Assembly: GCA_043798715.1 (NCBI GenBank)
Contig: JAZDOK010000062.1
Location: 1-10,534 of the forward strand
Source of the DNA: JAZDOK01 sp043798715
GTDB taxonomy: Bacteria; Vulcanimicrobiota; JAZDOK01
Length of the DNA: 10,534 nt
Direction: 5' to 3'
In this document: positions 5,064 to 10,534 of the stretch, piece by piece
Layout: every line of letters starts with the position of its first letter
Position numbering within the stretch: the first letter of the stretch is position 1
Made by a program: the position numbers and the translations under genes
The notes under the pieces: generated by a model
The model's input: only the letters and a program-made list of their open reading frames with translations
Databases searched by the model: none
Told to the model about the DNA's origin: nothing

Positions 5064-6665
5064 CTATGTAACATTATAACTCAACGGCCCGTGCACTGTA
5101 AATAGGCCCGGAAGTGAGATGGGGAGACGGCCTTTCGGGTTGAGCTCGCCGAAAAGGACCTTCACCAAGGCCTCCAGGGAGGAGACCCTGTAGCCATAGG
5201 TTGCCAGGGAAGTATCCATCTCTGGAAATAAAGAAAGGTGAAATGGGTTGTGTAGGGCCGCCAGGATTACGTCCGGCCCCGAGGCGGCCAGCTCTTTTAT
5301 CAGCGCCTCCTGAGCGGCAGGCATTATTCCCCTGGAAGTGGTCAGCACGAGGAGGCAGGAACATTCAGAGAAGCGCTCCTGGTTTATTTCAGCTAAGGTC
5401 TTATCAGATTCGAAATCAACTTCCAAGATAAGAGAGCCGGGCCGCCTCTTCCGGAGGCCTTCAAAAAAGGGAAGGAGCTCTCCCCCTGAGTGCAATGGAG
5501 CCAGGACACCCAGCAGGCCCGGGGACTTAAGCGGGAGGATATTTTTATTGTTTTTCACCAGCGTGATGGATTCCCCGGAGATCGTCTTCATGAGGGTCCG
5601 GGCCTCGGAAAGCAGACTGGACCCGTATTGGGATGGCGCCACCGGCGGCCTCTTTGTCTTTTGTCTCAGAATCCGGCTCACCGATTCGTCGAGTCGTTCC
5701 GGGGAAATTTTCTTCTCCCGGATGCTCCTGATAAGCGCTTCGAGGATCTCGACCTGCTTGTCTTGGGGGCCGCAGGCCAGGACAATATCAGCCCCGGCCA
5801 TGACCGATTGAACGGCGGCCTCTCCCTGGCCGTAGTGATCCGCAATGGCTTTCATCGCCATGGAGTCGGTGATTATAAGGCCGTCAAAGGCCATCTCATG
5901 GCGGAGAAGATCGCTGAGAATGGCGGGCGAGAGGGTGGCCGGTCTTTCTGTATCCAGGGCCGGAAAAAGGATGTGGGCCGTCATGATCGAATCAACGCCG
6001 GCTGCGATCGCGGCCCGAAAGGGAAGGAGCTCCACTGCGTCCAGCCTTTCTTTTCCGTGACTGACGGAGGGGAGGAGGAGGTGGGAGTCCATCTTAGTGT
6101 CCCCGTGTCCCGGAAAATGCTTGGCGCAGGCGCCGATTCCGCCATCCATAAATCCGCGGACCGCCTCCGCGGTTAATTCGGCCACCTGGGCGGGATCGTC
6201 TCCGAAGGAGCGCACGCCGATCACCGGGTTTTCGGAGTTGTTATTAATGTCCGCCACCGGGGCGAAATTAAGGTTGAAACCGATATTTACCAGCTCAAGC
6301 GCGGAGAGGCGGGCCGCCTCATAGGCATAGCGCTTATTTCCGGTGGCCGCGATGGCCATGTTGCCGGGAGAGAGGGCCGTCGCAAAGAAGAGGGGGGCCG
6401 TCATCCCGCCCTCCTGATCGACGGCGGTAAGAAGTGGAAGGCTACTTTGAGCTATGGATATTTCCTGAAGGCTATGCAAAAGGTTCGCCGTCTGAGCGGC
6501 GTTTTTCAGATTTTTCGGAAAGAGAATGGCTCCGCCCCAGCAGTGCCGCTTAAAAGACGCCGCAACTTCAGCGTCCGCTTCCTCCCCTGAAAAATCCACC
6601 ATCACCATTTGAGCCGCTTTCTGCTCAAGGGTGAGGGTGTTAAGAATGCTCTTTGTGCTGTTCAT
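5064..6665 (-). CDS. nagZ: GH3 beta-N-acetylhexosaminidase (NagZ-like), two domains
   Basis: A glycoside hydrolase family 3 enzyme expected to remove N-acetylglucosamine from peptidoglycan fragments (GlcNAc-anhydroMurNAc) during cell-wall recycling. The TIM-barrel catalytic domain (about 10-340) has DQEGG (83-87), NFAPVADI (133-140), KHFPGHGDT (182-190) with the NagZ-type general acid/base pair D193-x-H195, and ITDSMAM (265-271) with the presumed nucleophile D267. A second alpha/beta domain (about 355-525) follows, so the 533-residue protein is longer than the single-domain NagZ of about 340 residues in E. coli and nearer to Bacillus NagZ/YbbD. Unlike the Bacillus protein it shows no signal peptide, so a cytoplasmic location is inferred. 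The usual Arg after DQEGG is replaced by Met. The start codon directly abuts the aspS stop (TAG ATG) with no close RBS, pointing to translational coupling. Confidence 0.9.
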   Translation of the reverse strand: MNSTKSILNTLTLEQKAAQMVMVDFSGEEADAEVAASFKRHCWGGAILFPKNLKNAAQTANLLHSLQEISIAQSSLPLLTAVDQEGGMTAPLFFATALSPGNMAIAATGNKRYAYEAARLSALELVNIGFNLNFAPVADINNNSENPVIGVRSFGDDPAQVAELTAEAVRGFMDGGIGACAKHFPGHGDTKMDSHLLLPSVSHGKERLDAVELLPFRAAIAAGVDSIMTAHILFPALDTERPATLSPAILSDLLRHEMAFDGLIITDSMAMKAIADHYGQGEAAVQSVMAGADIVLACGPQDKQVEILEALIRSIREKKISPERLDESVSRILRQKTKRPPVAPSQYGSSLLSEARTLMKTISGESITLVKNNKNILPLKSPGLLGVLAPLHSGGELLPFFEGLRKRRPGSLILEVDFESDKTLAEINQERFSECSCLLVLTTSRGIMPAAQEALIKELAASGPDVILAALHNPFHLSLFPEMDTSLATYGYRVSSLEALVKVLFGELNPKGRLPISLPGLFTVHGPLSYNVT

Positions 6666-8465
6666 CTATGACAAAATGGCGGCTGCGGGTTCCTCCACAG
6701 CGATGGCGAGCTCCCGGAGCTGTTCCTTTGAGACCTCCACCGGTGCCCCCGTCATGAGACACTGGGCACTCTGATTTTTTGGGAAGGCCAGGACCTCCCG
6801 AATGGAATCCGTTCCGGCCATGATGGCCACCAGGCGGTCAAATCCCAGGGCGATTCCGCCGTGCGGCGGGGCGCCGAATTCAAAGGCTTCCAGGAGATAC
6901 CCGAATTTAGCGACCGCCTGCTCGGGCAGGATTCCGATGAGGTTGAAGAGCTTTTCCTGAAGGGCCCGGCTGTGGATGCGGATGCTTCCGCTTCCCAGCT
7001 CGACTCCGTTCAGGACGATATCGTAGGCGTTGGCCCTCGCCCGAAGAGGATCGGTTTCCAAAAGTTCGATGTCCTCCGGCTTGGGAGAGGTGAAGGGATG
7101 ATGCTCGGCCTCCAGCCGCTTCTCTTCGGCATTGTAATGAAAGAGTGGGAAATCCAAAACCCAGAGCAGTCGGAAATTTCCAGCTTTGATGAGATTCAGG
7201 CGCTTCCCCATCTCCAGGCGGAACCTTCCGAGGCCATCGGTCAGTATCTCCGGACGGTCGGCGGCGATGGCCAGGAGATCCCCTTCATTGGCTTTCGTCC
7301 GGGATAAAATGGAGCGGACAAGCTCCTCCGGGAGATGTTTTGAGAGGGCGGTCTTGGGCCCTTCAGGGAGAAGGGCGATGGTGGAAAGGCCCTTTAGTCC
7401 GAACTGCTGGGCCAGTTTCCCCAGCTCGTCAAGATCTTTCCGGGAGGAGCCCGCCAGGCCCGGCAGGACTATGGCCTTTATCTTTCCGCCCGCGGCCAGG
7501 ACATCGGCGAAGACGGAAAAGGAACAACCGTCTAAGAGATCCCCGATGTCAATAAACTCCATCTCAAAGCGCATGTCGGGTTTATCGCTCCCGAAGCGCT
7601 CCATCGCTTCGCGGTGGGTCAGGCGGGGGATGGGCAGGGGGAGGTCGTAGTTTAGAGCTTCTTTGAAAATATGAGTCATGAGATCGTCAATGAGCGAGAG
7701 GATGTCCTCCTGCTGAACGAAGGACATCTCGAGGTCTATCTGGGTGAATTCAGGCTGGCGGTCAGCCCTGAGATCCTCATCCCGGAAGCACCGGGCGAGC
7801 TGGAAGTAACGATCCACCCCGCCCACCATGAGGAGCTGCTTGAAGAGCTGGGGCGACTGGGGAAGGGCATAGAATTTCCCTTTATTGACGCGGCTGGGCA
7901 CCAGGTAATCCCTGGCTCCCTCCGGCGTCGAGCACACCAGGGTCGGCGTTTCCACCTCCAGAAAATTGTGCGAGTTCATGAAGTCGCGGACCGCCTTCGC
8001 CGTTTTGTGGCGGAGCAGAAGGTTCTGGTACATCCGGGGCTTCCTTAAATCAAGGTAGCGGTAGCGGAGGCGAATCGCCTCATCAATCGGCTGTTCGTCG
8101 GCGATGGGAATAGCCGGAACGCGGGAGGGATTGATGATGTGAAGTTCCCTGGCTACGATTTCAACCTCGCCGGTGGAAATTTTAGTATTGACATTTTCCT
8201 TCGGACGCTGGGAGACAGCTCCGGTGATTGCAACCACATATTCACTCCTCAGGGTTTCAGCCAGTCGAAACAGTGTCTCTTCAGGCTGTGGATGGAAGAC
8301 GACCTGCGTGAGTCCCTCCCGATCCCGAAGGTCAATGAAGATGAGGCCGCCCAGATCGCGCCTCCGATGCACCCAGCCCATCAGGGTCACTTCCCGGCCG
8401 ATATGCGAGGAGTCAAGCTCTCCGCAGGTGTGCGTTCGTTTAAGATTCATCAGAATTTCCGGCAT
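6666..8465 (-). CDS. aspS: Aspartyl-tRNA synthetase
   Basis: This class IIb aminoacyl-tRNA synthetase charges tRNA-Asp with aspartate in the cytoplasm. The 599-residue length is normal for the bacterial type. The N-terminal OB-fold anticodon-binding domain (about 8-110) contains GWVHRRRDLGG (30-40). The catalytic core has motif 1 around FLEVETPTL (168-176), motif 2 FRDEDLRADRQPEFTQID (227-244) and motif 3 GGIALGFDRL (536-545). The bacterial GAD insertion occupies about 290-420. Leu38 follows RRRD, where E. coli-type discriminating enzymes have Leu and non-discriminating ones often have His; this suggests, but does not prove, charging of tRNA-Asp only. The ATG at 8465 has AAGGA 8 nt upstream; an in-frame ATG at 8450 is an alternative. 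The gene starts 15 nt after the GT9 gene and its stop touches the nagZ start. Confidence 0.98.
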   Translation of the reverse strand: MPEILMNLKRTHTCGELDSSHIGREVTLMGWVHRRRDLGGLIFIDLRDREGLTQVVFHPQPEETLFRLAETLRSEYVVAITGAVSQRPKENVNTKISTGEVEIVARELHIINPSRVPAIPIADEQPIDEAIRLRYRYLDLRKPRMYQNLLLRHKTAKAVRDFMNSHNFLEVETPTLVCSTPEGARDYLVPSRVNKGKFYALPQSPQLFKQLLMVGGVDRYFQLARCFRDEDLRADRQPEFTQIDLEMSFVQQEDILSLIDDLMTHIFKEALNYDLPLPIPRLTHREAMERFGSDKPDMRFEMEFIDIGDLLDGCSFSVFADVLAAGGKIKAIVLPGLAGSSRKDLDELGKLAQQFGLKGLSTIALLPEGPKTALSKHLPEELVRSILSRTKANEGDLLAIAADRPEILTDGLGRFRLEMGKRLNLIKAGNFRLLWVLDFPLFHYNAEEKRLEAEHHPFTSPKPEDIELLETDPLRARANAYDIVLNGVELGSGSIRIHSRALQEKLFNLIGILPEQAVAKFGYLLEAFEFGAPPHGGIALGFDRLVAIMAGTDSIREVLAFPKNQSAQCLMTGAPVEVSKEQLRELAIAVEEPAAAILS

Positions 8466-8480
8466 GGATTCTTTCCTTTT

Positions 8481-9500
8481 CTAATCTTGTACTTTTGAAG
8501 GCAATAGATTCTCCAGCGCCCGGACGATTTCCCCCCTGTTCTTCTCCGGGGAAGTAAGCTTCAAAATGGAGCAGGGGACTCTCCAGGGAGCCCACTGCCG
8601 GGAGCAGAGCCGGAAAGTCTCAGGCTGAAAGAGGCAGACGGTGGGCACTTTGAAGGCGGCAGCGAGGTGGGTGGCTCCGGTATCAAGCGAGACGAAAGCC
8701 CGGCAGGAGGCGATGAGGGCCGCCCAGCGCCTGGGTGGAAGAGCCTCCGCCATGATGATTCCCGGCGGAAGGAGTGGGGTCAGAGTTTCGGCCAGCTCTT
8801 TTTCCTGCGGCCCGCAGGTCAAGAGAATGGAGGAATCCGGAAAGCCCGTCTTTATGCTCCGGAGGAGGAAGTGGAAATCTTCAAGCGTCCAGCCCGTCCG
8901 AAACCAGCCCGCGTGGAGGTGAAGGCCGATAAGAGAATTCTGAGCGGATTTTTTTTCAGAGAGGAATGAGGCGGCGAAGGCCTTCTCTTCCCCGGAGAGG
9001 CAGAGGTCCATCTCCCACTCGATACATGAAAGCTCGAGTAGAGGCGCCAGGGACATCGCCTGCTCCACCTCGTGGGGGATGGGTTCCCCGCGCCGGAGGG
9101 CGCCTTCGATGTCCAGAACGGCTTTCCTGGTGAGCATGAAAGATGAGAGAAGTCGGGGCATCCACCTGCTTTTATATACATACCCAACTCTCTCACCGGC
9201 CCCGCTTAGGAATGCGATGCGGTAGGCCTCGCTGAGAGGCGAGAGGGCGATCGCCAGGTCGAATTTTTTCTTCCGAATCTCCCGGAGCGTTCCGGCTCTC
9301 TTATCTTTTTCCGCCGGCCAGGTCCAAAGCTCGTCTACGAAAGAGCATCCCCGAAGGAGTTCCTCCGTGTAGGGGCGGAGAAGAAGCGTGATCCCGGCCC
9401 CGGGCGTGTTGTTTCGGAGCGTTCGAAGAAACGGCGTGGAGCAGACAATATCGCCCATCCGGTCCAGCCGGATCACCAGGATGTTCTGAAAGGTGCTCAT
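8481..9500 (-). CDS. Glycosyltransferase family 9, heptosyltransferase-like
   Basis: A 339-residue GT9 (GT-B fold) protein related to the ADP-heptose:LPS heptosyltransferases WaaC/WaaF. The N-terminal domain begins NILVIRLDRMGDIVCSTPFL (6-25), in which D17 matches the presumed catalytic Asp of the family. The C-terminal domain has LHLHAGWFRTGWTLEDF (193-209), LLTCGPQEKE (226-235) and DTGATHLAAAFKVPTV (273-288); the last is the nucleotide-sugar binding signature (usual form DTGPMHLAAA). It probably works at the inner face of the cytoplasmic membrane on lipopolysaccharide core or a related surface glycan. Which sugar and acceptor are used cannot be told from sequence alone, so no symbol is given. 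Its ATG overlaps the TGA of the GT2 gene (ATGA, 9497-9500), and only a weak AAAGAT-type RBS is present, so translation is probably coupled. Confidence 0.9.
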   Translation of the reverse strand: MSTFQNILVIRLDRMGDIVCSTPFLRTLRNNTPGAGITLLLRPYTEELLRGCSFVDELWTWPAEKDKRAGTLREIRKKKFDLAIALSPLSEAYRIAFLSGAGERVGYVYKSRWMPRLLSSFMLTRKAVLDIEGALRRGEPIPHEVEQAMSLAPLLELSCIEWEMDLCLSGEEKAFAASFLSEKKSAQNSLIGLHLHAGWFRTGWTLEDFHFLLRSIKTGFPDSSILLTCGPQEKELAETLTPLLPPGIIMAEALPPRRWAALIASCRAFVSLDTGATHLAAAFKVPTVCLFQPETFRLCSRQWAPWRVPCSILKLTSPEKNRGEIVRALENLLPSKVQD

Positions 9501-10390
9501 TTGGGATCTTTCAGGGCTTCCTTGATTCCGCTCAAATAATGGTGCTGGAGGACGATCTCGGAACAGAAATGGGAAGTGTCGGCCTTGCGGAGGCAGGCCG
9601 AAAGAACCCAGCCTTTTTCAGGAAGGAGGGAGTGCCAGAATAAAGAGAGAGGATTCCACCCCAGGGAGGGCTTGATGGAAGGGTCCCGGTGCTTATTGTA
9701 AAATCGGACCGTCGAGCGGCCTGCCAGCCGCATCTTCTGACAGCGCTCCTCGAATCCCACCGGGTGCCAGTGGTAGTTGACGGCGGCGGGATTGTAATGG
9801 ATGGAAAGTCCCTTCTTAATCAGGCGGTAGCCGAGCTCCAGGTCCTCGTGCCCGTAGCCGGTGAAGTTTTCATCGAACATTCCCGCCTCAAGAAGCGTCT
9901 TTTTCGGAGCGGAGGCGTTCCCGGTCAGGAAGTAGAGCCAGGGGAGGGTCTTTCTTGAGCCGGGATGGAGGTGGCGCCGGCCTTCCGGGTGGGCCCGGGC
10001 CTCCTCGTATTCCTCCAGGGTGTTGACCTGCACCTCGCAGCCGACGACCGCGTCGCCCGGGAATTGTCGGTGGAAGTTCAGGTGCTCTTCGATAAGGCGC
10101 TCATCGGCGATGATGTCGGCGTCGGTGAAAAGAACGATGTCTCCCCGGGCCTCCTCGATGCCGTAATTTCTGGCCCCGGAGCGGCCTTCGTTATGCCGCT
10201 TTAGAATGCGCAAATTTGGAATCGAAAGCTCAGCGAGAACGCTCTCCGTTGCGTCGTTGGAGTTGGAATCGGAGAGAAGGATCTCGTATCTGTCGGGGGA
10301 GAGGGTCTGTCTGGCCAGGCTGGGAAGAACGACTCTCAGGCTTTCCGCGCGGTTATAAGTAGGAATGACCACGCTGATAAAATCTTCCAT
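9497..10390 (-). CDS. Glycosyltransferase family 2
   Basis: A 297-residue inverting GT-A glycosyltransferase. It opens with SVVIPTYNRAESLRVVLPSL (6-25) for nucleotide binding, then EILLSDSNSND (36-46), HNEGRSGARNYGIEEARGD (66-84), the metal-binding D-x-D in FTDAD (88-92), and GYGHEDLELGYRL (178-190) with the HED motif that supplies the catalytic base. No transmembrane helix is evident, so the enzyme is probably soluble or peripheral on the inner membrane. Sugar and acceptor are unknown; the adjoining GT9 gene suggests a shared role in LPS or surface polysaccharide. The ATG at 10390 has only a weak AAAGAGAA site; an AGAGGAG lies about 30 nt upstream, too far to serve it. This is the first gene of the visible cluster, so the promoter probably lies in 10391-10534 or beyond. 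Confidence 0.9.
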   Translation of the reverse strand: MEDFISVVIPTYNRAESLRVVLPSLARQTLSPDRYEILLSDSNSNDATESVLAELSIPNLRILKRHNEGRSGARNYGIEEARGDIVLFTDADIIADERLIEEHLNFHRQFPGDAVVGCEVQVNTLEEYEEARAHPEGRRHLHPGSRKTLPWLYFLTGNASAPKKTLLEAGMFDENFTGYGHEDLELGYRLIKKGLSIHYNPAAVNYHWHPVGFEERCQKMRLAGRSTVRFYNKHRDPSIKPSLGWNPLSLFWHSLLPEKGWVLSACLRKADTSHFCSEIVLQHHYLSGIKEALKDPK

Positions 10391-10534
10391 GACATTTAAT
10401 TCTCTTTTTGGATGTGAACTCCTCTGTGAAAGAAAGTCCTCTTACTAAAGCGTGGCTGGTTCGAGGAACTTTTATTCGTGATCGATTAAGCGCTCTCATA
10501 ATACGGGGCTGTCGGGGGTATCCCCCACGAAAGT
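10391..10534. other. Upstream region of the glycosyltransferase cluster
   Basis: Probable leader of the GT2-GT9-aspS-nagZ cluster, cut by the window edge. An AGAGGAG at about 10420 on the minus strand has no start codon at a usual distance. No clear -35/-10 pair was found. The right end enters a partial repeat of the X type. Confidence 0.45.
10504..10534. repeat. Repeat copy C, module X start (partial, runs off window)
   Basis: The last 31 bases (cggggctgtcgggggtat followed by cccccacg) match the start of module X in copies A and B, including the cggggctgtcg core shared with copy A. The inner ggggg/ccccc arms could pair. The remainder is beyond the window. Confidence 0.5.

Noticed and set aside
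1..10534. CRISPR array, tRNA or rRNA genes, or a complete insertion sequence
   Set aside because: No regularly spaced repeats, no cloverleaf or rRNA-like stretch and no transposase frame was seen on either strand.

Overview
The window looks like a chromosomal segment of a Gram-negative, probably anaerobic bacterium. A Desulfobacterota lineage near Syntrophales is my best guess, and only an inference. It rests on a pyrophosphate-type phosphofructokinase, GT9 and GT2 glycosyltransferases of the LPS or cell-surface kind, a bacterial-type AspRS and FtsY, and an accessory patch of BRO-N genes, a toxin-antitoxin pair and short dispersed repeats. All supported genes lie on the minus strand, so transcription runs from high to low coordinates.

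Layout from right to left (5' to 3' on the coding strand). A tight cluster occupies 10390-5064: a GT2 glycosyltransferase, a GT9 heptosyltransferase-like protein, aspartyl-tRNA synthetase (aspS) and a two-domain GH3 beta-N-acetylhexosaminidase (nagZ-like). The junctions are a 4-nt ATGA overlap, a 15-nt gap and a stop codon that directly abuts the next start, so they are probably co-transcribed and partly translationally coupled. A DUF433/DUF5615 (VapBC-like) toxin-antitoxin pair follows just after nagZ (5027-4436).

The accessory patch covers about 4435-2207. It holds two tandem paralogues with a BRO-N (phage antirepressor-like) N-terminal domain. The upstream copy has lost its C-terminal half at about 3764 and runs into a REP-like inverted repeat. 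The downstream copy is full length and is preceded by a perfect 11-bp-stem palindrome. The pair is bracketed by two copies of a bipartite repeat whose modules, here called X and Y, occur in opposite order (Y-X on the right, X-Y on the left). A third, partial X module sits at the right edge of the window. Module X carries a 9-bp tandem unit whose number differs between copies.

The left end returns to housekeeping genes: ftsY, the signal-recognition-particle receptor GTPase (2206-1268), and a phosphofructokinase with PPi-type active-site residues (1158 to the window edge, C-terminus cut off). No tRNA, rRNA, CRISPR array or complete insertion sequence was seen. The less ordinary content is the repeat-bracketed BRO-N island and its palindromes. 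I do not see a clearly novel multi-gene system.
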